Assembly: GCA_023129655.1 (NCBI GenBank)
Contig: JAGMBN010000001.1
Span: 1 to 56,523, forward strand
DNA: 56,523 bases
Source of the DNA: a bacterium
GTDB taxonomy: Bacteria; JAHJDO01
Direction of reading: 5' to 3'
Positions 41,919-50,214 of this stretch are shown here, piece by piece. Both the position numbers and the translations under genes were made by a program. The notes below the pieces were generated by a model, which searched no databases, had not been told where the DNA came from, and worked only from the letters and a program-made list of their open reading frames with translations. Each line of letters begins with the position of its first letter. The stretch's first letter is position 1.

Positions 41919-43075
41919 GTATCCTTATAATTGGTGGAGGTATTGCAGGAATAACTGCTGCAATATACCTTGGGGAACAAGGGCATAAAGTAACTCTAAT
42001 TGAAAGAGGAGAAATCATGGGCGGCAGGTTAAATAATCTTTTCAGCGTGTATGGTCTTGACATATCGCCAAAAGATTTCATGTGTGAGCAAGTATCAAAA
42101 TTAAAAGAGTTCTCAAATGTAGACATATTTACTTGTGCGGAATTGATAGAGACTAAAGGGCATGTAGGAAACTTCAATTCAAAATTAAAAATTAATAACT
42201 CAAAATTAAGAGAAGTTAAGCATGGGGCAGTTATTATTGCAACGGGAATTGATGTATCCGCGCCAAAGATAGATTGCAATTCTCAAAAGATAATCAATCA
42301 TACACGTCTTGAAGATTACATTGCGAACAATAAGATAAGAAGATTGTCAAAAGTCATATTCTTATGTGATTTTGACAAGGAAGATTCTCAAATAATAGCA
42401 TTATCTACTTTAAAAAATGCTTTACTTCTCAGAGAAAAATTAAGATGTGAAGTGTCTGTCTTATCCCGAAACATAAAAGTTGCCGGTAAGAATTTTGAGC
42501 AATTATATACAGCTGCCAGAGAAAAAGGAGTTGTGTTTTCTACTGTAGACGGCATAGCTGTAAAAGATCTCCTGTTGAAATGTGACTGGCTGATAATTGG
42601 GGAAAACATTCTTCCCAGCCAGGGCACAGAAGAGCTCTCGGTAATACTTGGTGTTGAGAGAGATAAACAAGGATTTTTTCAGAATAACAATGTTCACTTT
42701 ATGCCAAATTTGTCAAACAGGAAAGGCATATTCTTTGCCGGAGCATGTCATATTGATGCAGGGCTGAATGATATATTAGATGATTCGCTGACAGCTGCAT
42801 ATGCCGCTCATAACCTGGTTGCAAAGAGTGCGATAGAAATCGGTGAGAAGACAGCAGAAGTAGATGAGGAAAAATGCGCGCTTTGTCTTACGTGCCTAAG
42901 ATCATGCCCTCATAAAGCAATAGATATAGAGTTCTCTCGCGAACTGGGCAAGAAAGCTGCAAAGATTATTGAAGAGGCATGTTTTGGATGTGGAATCTGC
43001 ACATCCCTATGCTCCTCAAGCGCAATAGAGCTCAGGGAATATGAGGATGAGAAGATACTTAAGCTTATAAGGTAA
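41915..43075 (+). CDS. HdrA-like FAD/Fe-S oxidoreductase, subunit 2
   Basis: A 386-residue flavoprotein: N-terminal FAD-binding IIGGGIAGITAAIYLGEQG, a central NAD(P)-like domain and KGIFFAGACHIDAGLND, then two C-terminal [4Fe-4S] ferredoxin motifs (CALCLTCLRSCP and CFGCGICTSLC). It overlaps subunit 1 by four bases (ATGA), so the two probably form one electron-transfer complex. HdrB, HdrC or hydrogenase genes are not adjacent, leaving the partner unknown. Confidence 0.82.
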   Translation: MSILIIGGGIAGITAAIYLGEQGHKVTLIERGEIMGGRLNNLFSVYGLDISPKDFMCEQVSKLKEFSNVDIFTCAELIETKGHVGNFNSKLKINNSKLREVKHGAVIIATGIDVSAPKIDCNSQKIINHTRLEDYIANNKIRRLSKVIFLCDFDKEDSQIIALSTLKNALLLREKLRCEVSVLSRNIKVAGKNFEQLYTAAREKGVVFSTVDGIAVKDLLLKCDWLIIGENILPSQGTEELSVILGVERDKQGFFQNNNVHFMPNLSNRKGIFFAGACHIDAGLNDILDDSLTAAYAAHNLVAKSAIEIGEKTAEVDEEKCALCLTCLRSCPHKAIDIEFSRELGKKAAKIIEEACFGCGICTSLCSSSAIELREYEDEKILKLIR

Positions 43076-43111
43076 ATAAAATGACAAAAGTACGCACAAA
43101 ATGGAATCTCT

Positions 43112-43225
43112 GGTAACACAGTATCCAAACCACGAAAGATAGTCCTTGAGCCGGAATTAGTCATAAGAGAATCATGTGGGGCAAGAATTGGGAAGCAGAA
43201 GATTATAGATTGGATTTTAAATTAA
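43112..43225 (+). pseudogene. LacI-family regulator, C-terminal remnant
   Basis: Reading the frame that contains GGT at 43112 gives NTVSKPRKIVLEPELVIRESCG and a short tail to a TAA at 43225. I/VLEPELVIRESCG is the typical C-terminal end of LacI-type sensor domains (xLPxELVxRxSxG). No start, DNA-binding domain or core domain precedes it. It lies just upstream of the sugar isomerase and marks a lost regulator. Confidence 0.65.
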
Positions 43226-43241
43226 ACGCAGGATAGTAACA

Positions 43242-44072
43242 ATGAAAATCTCATTAATGACCTATAAGCATACTAAGGGGCTGTTTACTGATTTAGATGC
43301 TTTCTGTAACTTTTTAGACACCATAAAATCGTATGGCATTACAGGAGTGGAGCCTATGTTTCTGGAAGCAGAGGATTTCTATCTTAATCATGATCTGTTG
43401 CATGGCGTTTTAGAAGAAATACTGAAGAGAAACATGCACATTCCTAATATTGACCTTATTGTCAACCATTTAAAACCCGGAGGTTTTGAGGAGGCATGTG
43501 AAAAAACAAGAGCAATGATTAACTCTGCCTCTATTTTAAAACCCGATCTTGCTATGACTAATGGGAACAGGCTGCCTGAAGATATGTCCCCTGAAGAGGG
43601 AAGGAAACTTGTTGCTCTTTCTATTGATAATGCAATTGAAGCTGGGAAAAAGCACGGTTTAGACATTGCTACTGAGGCATTCGGTATCTCTTATGATGTT
43701 ATGTCAACATCGGATATGCTTGAAGACATATTCTCTATGGTAGAAAATTCACCGCTATATTTTGTAGGAGATTCCGCAAATTCATGTTATGGAGGAGAAT
43801 CTTCTGTAGTTGCGCTTGAGAAATTCTGGCATATATTAAGACATGTCCATATCAAAGATATAAAAGAAACACAAGAAGGCACCGGTTATCCTGCAAAAGG
43901 AGATAGGTGGCTAGGGCAAGCTGAACTTGGAACAGGAATCGCAGGAATAAAAGAGTTCACAAACTTTCTAAAAACTCATTCCTATAATGGCTGGTATTCC
44001 CTTGAGACCTACTGGACTGATGATTTAAGTATTCTTGGAGAGTACGCAGATACATTAAGACAACTATTGTAA
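43242..44072 (+). CDS. Sugar phosphate isomerase/epimerase (xylose-isomerase-like)
   Basis: A 276-residue AP2-type TIM barrel. GITGVEPMFLEAEDF, IATEAFGISYD (metal-ligand Glu), FVGDSANSCYGGES (Asp), HVHIKDIK (His) and GWYSLETYW (Glu) follow the standard order of metal ligands. Substrate unknown. It is followed 18 bases later by the PocR-AraC regulator gene and begins the accessory sugar cluster. Confidence 0.8.
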   Translation: MKISLMTYKHTKGLFTDLDAFCNFLDTIKSYGITGVEPMFLEAEDFYLNHDLLHGVLEEILKRNMHIPNIDLIVNHLKPGGFEEACEKTRAMINSASILKPDLAMTNGNRLPEDMSPEEGRKLVALSIDNAIEAGKKHGLDIATEAFGISYDVMSTSDMLEDIFSMVENSPLYFVGDSANSCYGGESSVVALEKFWHILRHVHIKDIKETQEGTGYPAKGDRWLGQAELGTGIAGIKEFTNFLKTHSYNGWYSLETYWTDDLSILGEYADTLRQLL

Positions 44073-44090
44073 CGCCAAAATTTAATAACA

Positions 44091-45083
44091 ATGGATCCTA
44101 AATCAATAGAAGAAATTTTAAGTAAAAAACTCCTATTAGAACTCAGAAGATTGTTTTACAAAACTACCGGTATGACGATATCTTTTATAATTGGCAGGAG
44201 TGGAGGAGATGTAGATTTTTTCCCTAAGTCGAAAAGAAGTCGGTTCTGCAAGATCATACATTCCACGCAGAAGGGTAAGGCGCGGTGTTCTCTCGCGGAC
44301 ACAGAATCTATTAACACTGCTTTCAAGAACCGAAAACCTCATATTCATCAGTGCCATGCGGGACTTATTGATATCTATGTGCCCATAATAATGAAAAACA
44401 AACTCATTGGGGCTCTTGCTTCGGGACAAATACTTACTAATAAACCAACAGATAAAAAATTCCTTTCAATAAAAAAGAAAACCCAGGATTTAAAAATTGA
44501 CATTAACAAACTTAAAGATGCGTATAAAAAGGTTGAAGTTATTTCACGTGAGAAACTGGATATAGTAGTAAAACTCATGTTTTTTATGGCTAATTTTATC
44601 GTAGAAAAAGAATCTTTAATAATCTTGCAAAATAAACTTATTCAACAGCAGAAGAAGATAGAGGAAGCTAATAGGGAAAGAGAGCTGTGGAAAAAAGAAT
44701 TGAGAAAAGCTATGCCTTTTATTGAAATGCAAAGTGTCTCTGCTCAGGAACATTCACACCATGAAAAGATTATCGTGGAAGCCAAAAAATTTATTGAGAA
44801 AAACTCCGCAAAACCGTTAAATCTCAAAGATGTCGCAGAAGCGGTCTATCTGAGCCCTAATTACTTCAGTAATTTATTCAAACACTACACAAACTACACC
44901 TTTCATGAATATCTAACAAAGATTCGCATTGAGAATGCTAAAAAGTTTCTCAGCAGGTTAGCTCTCAATGTATCACAGGTATCAAATCTTGTTGGATATG
45001 ATGATCCTAACCATTTCAGCAAAGTGTTCACAAAAATAACAGGCTATTCTCCACAAAAATATCGTAAGATTTTTTTGAAATAA
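44091..45083 (+). CDS. PocR-domain AraC-family regulator
   Basis: The 330-residue protein has an N-terminal PocR sensor domain (RFCKIIHSTQKGKARC and HQCHAGLIDIYVPI, with conserved Cys/His residues), a coiled-coil-like linker near residues 175-215, and a C-terminal AraC-type double helix-turn-helix (LKDVAEAVYLSPNYFSNLFKHYT, quoted as LKDVAEAVYLSPNYF; then VGYDDPNHFSKVFTKITGYSP). PocR domains bind small hydrocarbon derivatives such as diols or polyols. It probably activates the tight gene run that begins 76 bases downstream. Confidence 0.88.
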   Translation: MDPKSIEEILSKKLLLELRRLFYKTTGMTISFIIGRSGGDVDFFPKSKRSRFCKIIHSTQKGKARCSLADTESINTAFKNRKPHIHQCHAGLIDIYVPIIMKNKLIGALASGQILTNKPTDKKFLSIKKKTQDLKIDINKLKDAYKKVEVISREKLDIVVKLMFFMANFIVEKESLIILQNKLIQQQKKIEEANRERELWKKELRKAMPFIEMQSVSAQEHSHHEKIIVEAKKFIEKNSAKPLNLKDVAEAVYLSPNYFSNLFKHYTNYTFHEYLTKIRIENAKKFLSRLALNVSQVSNLVGYDDPNHFSKVFTKITGYSPQKYRKIFLK

Positions 45084-45121
45084 AAATCGTAAGAATATCC
45101 AGAAAAAAGCAAGATAATCCA

Positions 45122-45151
45122 TAGACAAATCTGTAGCTGTGTTGTTATTAT
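45122..45151 (+). promoter_or_regulatory. Possible promoter before the nine-gene cluster
   Basis: TAGACA (45122-45127) and TATTAT (45146-45151) are 18 bases apart. The -10 box ends only eight bases before the ATG at 45160, which would make the message leaderless or nearly so. The weak -35 suits an AraC-activated promoter. Confidence 0.3.
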
Positions 45152-45159
45152 ACATCGTA

Positions 45160-46455
45160 ATGAATATATTGTTTATTGTTCCTGATGCTCTGAGAGCTGA
45201 TAATCTTCATTGCTATGGATATCCAAATCAAACAAGTCCTTTCATTGATAAATTGGCAAAAGAAGGAATATTATTCAAAAACACAATAAGCACTTCATCA
45301 CATACCATGCCGGGTATTGTTTCTATGTTTACCGGGCTTGGTTCAATTACTCACGGTGTAAACGGTCCCAAAGAATATGAAGAGTGGAATAATGGCAAAC
45401 TATGGAGAGCATGGCAGACACCGTTTAATATTCTGAAAGAAAATGGTTATAAAATAGCCGGCTGTGACCAATGGATGTATAGCCAGTTAGGTTATGATAC
45501 AGAGATAAAGGACTTGAGTAATGCAATTGAAGAGTATAAAAATGAGAAATTTTTTATGTGGTGGGCGCCTTATCACACTCACCTTCCATATAATCCGGGA
45601 GATCCTTATGATGAAATGTTTATACCGGAAGGATATAAAATTAGTGAATCTACAAGAAAAAGATTGGAAGTTATAAAGACAAAAATGATTCTGCACAAAC
45701 CTGGTCTTTTAAGTCAATTTGAGGAGGACTTGGCAAAAGGAATTACAAGACGCTCAACTCACCCGATAACTGTGGCTACATTAACGGTAGAGAAAGAGGA
45801 TAAACCTGCAATTATGGCTTTATACGACGGAGAAGTAAGAACGCAGGATGAAGAGATAGAGAATTATATAAAAAAACTGGATGAATTGCATTTACTGGAT
45901 GAGACGATAATTGTAATAACTTCAGGTCATGGAGAAGAAATAGGTGAGAGAGGTTCAATAGGGCATGCATCTTGTTCGCTTGCAGGCACTTTGTATGATG
46001 AAAGCGTAAAAGTTCCGCTAATAATAAGATATCCTAAAGCGCTTCCAAAAGGGAAAGTCATTGATACTCAGGTTTCATTGATTGATATCATGCCGACAAT
46101 GTTTGAAATTATTGGGCTTGACATACCAAAAGAAACCGAAGGGCAGTCGCTTATGCCGCTTATAAGAGAAAAAACAGATTTTAGAGAAGAAGCATATTCA
46201 GAAACACGGCCGTGCGGATTTCAGCTTCGTGAGGGTGATGAAAGAAAGATATACGCTATAAGGACACCTGATTGGAAATTCATATATAATTATGATCCTA
46301 ATAACAAAGATAATTGCAAATATGAATTATACGATTTAAAGAACGATTCAGGAGAAAAGCGCAACTTGTTTAATAAAAAGACTGACATAGCAAATCAGTT
46401 TAAAGAAAAACTTGATAAATGGATTAAAAAGCCGTCGTTTCTTTTAAATAGATAA
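45160..46455 (+). CDS. Sulfatase-superfamily paralogue with an altered metal site
   Basis: The 431-residue protein is a close paralogue of the one at 13669, collinear along its whole length, with Thr49 (SHTMPG) at the nucleophile position and Asp9 in VPDALRADN. The conserved SDHG motif reads SGHG: Asp is replaced by Gly256 (GGT instead of GAC), removing a metal ligand essential in this superfamily. It may be inactive, regulatory or use another ligand. No ribosome site precedes the ATG at 45160; the frame is open back to 45139. Confidence 0.78.
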   Translation: MNILFIVPDALRADNLHCYGYPNQTSPFIDKLAKEGILFKNTISTSSHTMPGIVSMFTGLGSITHGVNGPKEYEEWNNGKLWRAWQTPFNILKENGYKIAGCDQWMYSQLGYDTEIKDLSNAIEEYKNEKFFMWWAPYHTHLPYNPGDPYDEMFIPEGYKISESTRKRLEVIKTKMILHKPGLLSQFEEDLAKGITRRSTHPITVATLTVEKEDKPAIMALYDGEVRTQDEEIENYIKKLDELHLLDETIIVITSGHGEEIGERGSIGHASCSLAGTLYDESVKVPLIIRYPKALPKGKVIDTQVSLIDIMPTMFEIIGLDIPKETEGQSLMPLIREKTDFREEAYSETRPCGFQLREGDERKIYAIRTPDWKFIYNYDPNNKDNCKYELYDLKNDSGEKRNLFNKKTDIANQFKEKLDKWIKKPSFLLNR

Positions 46456-46477
46456 TAGAACTTAGGAGCATGTGCCG

Positions 46478-47506
46478 ATGAAGTTGAAGATAGGTATAGC
46501 AGGTTTAATGCGTGGAAAGGTTTACGTGGATTGTTTTAGAAAAGCAGGCATAGAAATCAATGCGTTTTGCGACGCTAATGAACAAGTTTTGCGTCAGGCT
46601 GGGAAGGAATACAATGTTTCTAATCTATACAGCGATTACAATGAATTTCTCAATTCAGATATAGATGCAGTAGTGGTTGCAACTCCCTTGTCTCTGCATA
46701 CGGAACATTCTATTGCTGCTTTAAAGGCGGATAAGCATGTATTAAGTGAAGTTCCTCCTGTAAATTCTATAGAAGAAGCAAAAGAGTTAAAAAGAGCTGT
46801 TAAAGAAACAAAAGCCAAGTATATGCTGGCGCAGAACACCTGTTATTGGGCGCATATACAGGCATGGAGAAGGATGATCAAGGATGGAAAAATAGGGAAG
46901 ATCATATACGCAGAAACTGAATTTATTATGGAAAGCGTAATTGATCCCCGGCAAAAGCCAACATGGCGAGCGACTATGCCTCCGATCTGTTACTGCACAC
47001 ATAGTCTTGGTCCATTGCTTTCTATGATAGATGATAGATGCGTTAGCGCACAGGGATTTAAAACAGAAGCAACTGTTTGTAAGACAAAGCCTGATGCGGA
47101 ATTGGGAATTTTTAGAACTGAAAAGGGTGCTATAATAAAACTTCTTGTTGGATTTGGATTAAAAAGAAAACCTAGAGTATATTACTGGTCAATCTATGGG
47201 ACAAAAGGCTGTCTTGAAACACACCGGGATTTTAATAATGAAACAACACTGGCGTATTTTGATGATATTCCACATCTCAAAAATATGATTAATATTCCTC
47301 TTTCTCCTGACCACGTAAAAATGAACATTCCCGGCATGCATGGTGGGACAGAACATCTTTTAGTTAAGGATTTTGTGGAAAGCATCTTAGAGGATAAACC
47401 TGCACCCATTGGTATAAATGAGGCGTTAAGCTACGGATTGCCTGGCATCTGCGCTCATCAATCTGCAATGAATAATGGAGAAGAAGTAGAAATACCTGTT
47501 TTTTAA
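46478..47506 (+). CDS. Gfo/Idh/MocA family oxidoreductase
   Basis: A 342-residue NAD(P)-dependent sugar or cyclitol dehydrogenase-like protein: Rossmann GIAGLMRG, VVVATPLSLH, then the motif that is usually EKP reads EVP (residues 91-93), so the customary catalytic lysine is Val here. The C-terminal part carries the alpha/beta substrate domain with HGGTEHLLVKDFVESI. AGGAG lies nine bases before the ATG at 46478. It follows the sulfatase-like gene by 22 bases. Confidence 0.85.
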   Translation: MKLKIGIAGLMRGKVYVDCFRKAGIEINAFCDANEQVLRQAGKEYNVSNLYSDYNEFLNSDIDAVVVATPLSLHTEHSIAALKADKHVLSEVPPVNSIEEAKELKRAVKETKAKYMLAQNTCYWAHIQAWRRMIKDGKIGKIIYAETEFIMESVIDPRQKPTWRATMPPICYCTHSLGPLLSMIDDRCVSAQGFKTEATVCKTKPDAELGIFRTEKGAIIKLLVGFGLKRKPRVYYWSIYGTKGCLETHRDFNNETTLAYFDDIPHLKNMINIPLSPDHVKMNIPGMHGGTEHLLVKDFVESILEDKPAPIGINEALSYGLPGICAHQSAMNNGEEVEIPVF

Positions 47507-47525
47507 AACAAAGGAGATAAAAACT

Positions 47526-48698
47526 ATGGCAAAACAAGGATTGGGAATGTCGGTAAGAACTTATGGTGAACGAGAGCAAAAACTTCTTCAACAGGTTCTT
47601 GCTTCGGGAAAGCTTTCATCCCTGGCAGGAGGGAAATTTGTTCCTGAATTAGAAAAAAAATTCGCCGAAGCAATTGGAACTAAATATGCAGTTGCAATGA
47701 ATTGTTGTATGAGCGCTCTTCATATCGCTTTGTTGAGCGCTGAAGTTGGAGCTGGAGATGAAGTGATTACTGATTCGGAATTTGTTTTTGGAGCTCAAGC
47801 AGTGCTCTATTGTAATGCAATTCCTGTTTTTGTGGATATCAATCCAGTTACTCATAACATGAACCCGAACAACATAGAAAAGGCGATAACTAAACGAACA
47901 AAGGCTATTATTGCTACTCATGCATGGGGATTGCCTGCTGAGATTGACAGGATTGTTGAAATTGGGCACAAACATAATCTTTTAGTTATTGAAGATTGCG
48001 CAGAATCAATTTTAGCTCCTTATAAAGGCCGAAATACAGGCAACTGGGGGGATATCGGGTGTTTTAGTTTTCAGTCAAGCAAACAATTATCAACAGGAGA
48101 CGGTGGGATGGCTACAACTAATGACGAAAAACTCGCTAAAATGCTTAGACAAGATTCCGGAGCTCCCACATCCGGCTCAATTGCTTATAATCTGCGTTAT
48201 GGTTACCGTATGACTGAAACAACAGCAGCTGTTGGATTAGCTCAGCTTGAACGTTTGCCTGATTTTATTGAAGGCCTTAAAATCAATGCTGAATATTTTG
48301 ATGAAGCGGTAGCTGAGTGTAAATGGATAGAACTCCAGCGCGGACCGGATGAGGCCGAGCATAGTTTTTATAAATGGGCTGCAACTTTTAAGGGAGAAGA
48401 ATACGGAATTGATCGTGAAGATTTTAAGAATGCCATTGAAAAAGCTGATTTCTCTTCGGTTTCCGTCGGCTATACTCATATGCCGAATTATAAGCATTCT
48501 TTGATCAAAGAGCACCTTGCTTATTCATTTCATTGTCCGAACAATAAAGAAAGCGATATTAGTTATCCTGAAGGTCTCTGTCCGAACGCAGAACATGTCA
48601 TTCCAAGACTTCTTATAGTTCGTATCATACAATCTGAGGAAACGGCAAAAAGAGAAGCTGAAAAATTGAATAAGGTTATAATGGAATTGGAGAAATAA
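47526..48698 (+). CDS. DegT/DnrJ/EryC1/StrS aminotransferase, copy 1
   Basis: The 390-residue PLP enzyme has CMSALHIALL for phosphate binding, VIEDCAES (the Asp that contacts the pyridine N) and GCFSFQSSKQLSTGDGGM with Lys186 as the internal aldimine. Family members transaminate keto-sugars or keto-cyclitols, usually with glutamate or glutamine. AAAGGAGATAAAAACT precedes the ATG. It is not close to the second DegT gene at 54498. Confidence 0.88.
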   Translation: MAKQGLGMSVRTYGEREQKLLQQVLASGKLSSLAGGKFVPELEKKFAEAIGTKYAVAMNCCMSALHIALLSAEVGAGDEVITDSEFVFGAQAVLYCNAIPVFVDINPVTHNMNPNNIEKAITKRTKAIIATHAWGLPAEIDRIVEIGHKHNLLVIEDCAESILAPYKGRNTGNWGDIGCFSFQSSKQLSTGDGGMATTNDEKLAKMLRQDSGAPTSGSIAYNLRYGYRMTETTAAVGLAQLERLPDFIEGLKINAEYFDEAVAECKWIELQRGPDEAEHSFYKWAATFKGEEYGIDREDFKNAIEKADFSSVSVGYTHMPNYKHSLIKEHLAYSFHCPNNKESDISYPEGLCPNAEHVIPRLLIVRIIQSEETAKREAEKLNKVIMELEK

Positions 48699-48699
48699 A

Positions 48700-49425
48700 T
48701 TGATAATTGATGCTCACTGTCAGATTGGCAAAGGGCGGTTTTATGATGTGTCCAGTAAGGATTTGATAAAAGAGATGCGTATATGCAGAATAGAAAAAGC
48801 TTTTATATGTCCTGGGGAGACAGAAATTGCCTCAGATTGTAACAGTGCCAATGAAAAAATGGCGAATATTAAGAAAGATTTTCCTGACAAATCTAGAGCA
48901 TGGGCAGTAGCTAATCCGTGGACAGGTAAGAATGCAGTAAAAACTTTAAAGACTGCCAAGCAGCTTGGGCTGGACGGATTAAAACTTCATCCAAAAGTTC
49001 AAGGATATAATCTGAGTGATAGAATGCTTTATCCTTTAATAGAGTTTGCGCTGGATGTAAATTGGCCGATATATGCAGATACAGGCACTCCAATATGCTC
49101 AGAGCCAATGCAGCTTGTTGAACTTGCAGAGAAATTTCCAAAAGCAAAGTTTATAATGGGACATATTGCTTTTGCGGATTTCTGGTATGATGTTGTTGAA
49201 GCTATGAAACGTTCGGATAATATCTGGGCGGAAACCTCTCATCATGGTTCTGGCATGTTAAAGGCAGTTGTTTCTGAAATTAGTTCTGATAAACTGATCT
49301 TCGGGTCTGATTTTCCCATAGGAAATATAGAAGTAGAGTTGGGAAAGGTGAAAAACTTAGATTTATTTGATAAAGATTTAGAAAAAGTTCTCTTCCATAA
49401 TATAGAAGGATTAATGGATAAATGA
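48700..49425 (+). CDS. Amidohydrolase-family TIM barrel, copy 1
   Basis: A 241-residue protein of the amidohydrolase-2 (ACMSD-like) group: IDAHCQIG, GLKLHPKVQG, FIMGHIAF and IFGSDFP give the HxH/H/H/D frame. The second His of the first motif is Gln8 (HCQ), so the metal site differs from its neighbour. It starts at TTG one base after the DegT stop. The reaction could be a hydrolysis or decarboxylation of a cyclic acid or lactone. Confidence 0.75.
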   Translation: MIIDAHCQIGKGRFYDVSSKDLIKEMRICRIEKAFICPGETEIASDCNSANEKMANIKKDFPDKSRAWAVANPWTGKNAVKTLKTAKQLGLDGLKLHPKVQGYNLSDRMLYPLIEFALDVNWPIYADTGTPICSEPMQLVELAEKFPKAKFIMGHIAFADFWYDVVEAMKRSDNIWAETSHHGSGMLKAVVSEISSDKLIFGSDFPIGNIEVELGKVKNLDLFDKDLEKVLFHNIEGLMDK

Positions 49426-50198
49426 GGATAATTGACGCTCATTCTCATGTTATGTTCGGCTCATGGATGGGTTCAATACCTGACCCTGAAGGCAAAAAAC
49501 TTATCAAAGAGCTTGAAACATGCAATATAAGTTCAGCCGTCATTTCAGCTATTGACAGTCTTATTACCACAGACTTCAAGCTGCAGCAAAAGATAAACGA
49601 AAAGGTGTCTGCCTTGCAAAATAAATATGATAAAATTCTTTACGGACTTGGAACAGTTACTCCAAACGCCGGCAAAAAAGTAGCTATGGAGATTAAAAGA
49701 TGCAAGGAAAAACTTGGGCTTTATGGTCTAAAATTACATACATGGCTTCAGGCATTTTCAGTTATGGCAAAGGATTGTGATTACATATTTAAGACTGCTT
49801 CTGAATTAGGCATGCCTATTCTTTTCCACGACGGCACACCGCCATACTCAACACCTTTACAAATAGCGCATATAGCGCATAAGTATCCCAATCTTAAGAT
49901 CATATTAGGACATGGCGGACTCAAAGATATGTGGATAGATGCTCTTGAAGCAGCAAAAAAGAATAAGAATATTTATATTGCAACTTGTGGTACGCCATAT
50001 CTCGGGATAAAAACTATGATAAAAGAACTCGGCATTGAAAGAATTATGTTTGGTTCAGATTCTGGATTTGCGGATGCATCACAGACTATTTACCAGTTAA
50101 ACAATGTGAAAAAGCAGAACCTTAAAAAAGCCGAATTAGAATTAGCTCTCTATAAGAACGCTAACAGGATATTTTCCTTAAACCAAAACTTGGAATAA
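49422..50198 (+). CDS. Amidohydrolase-family TIM barrel, copy 2
   Basis: 258 residues, related to the previous gene and overlapping it by four bases (ATGA). Metal motifs are complete: IDAHSHVMFG, YGLKLHTWLQ, IILGHGGLKD and IMFGSDSG. It may work as a heteromeric partner or on the next intermediate. Substrate unknown. Confidence 0.8.
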   Translation: MRIIDAHSHVMFGSWMGSIPDPEGKKLIKELETCNISSAVISAIDSLITTDFKLQQKINEKVSALQNKYDKILYGLGTVTPNAGKKVAMEIKRCKEKLGLYGLKLHTWLQAFSVMAKDCDYIFKTASELGMPILFHDGTPPYSTPLQIAHIAHKYPNLKIILGHGGLKDMWIDALEAAKKNKNIYIATCGTPYLGIKTMIKELGIERIMFGSDSGFADASQTIYQLNNVKKQNLKKAELELALYKNANRIFSLNQNLE

Positions 50199-50214
50199 CG
50201 AGAAGTAAATAATT

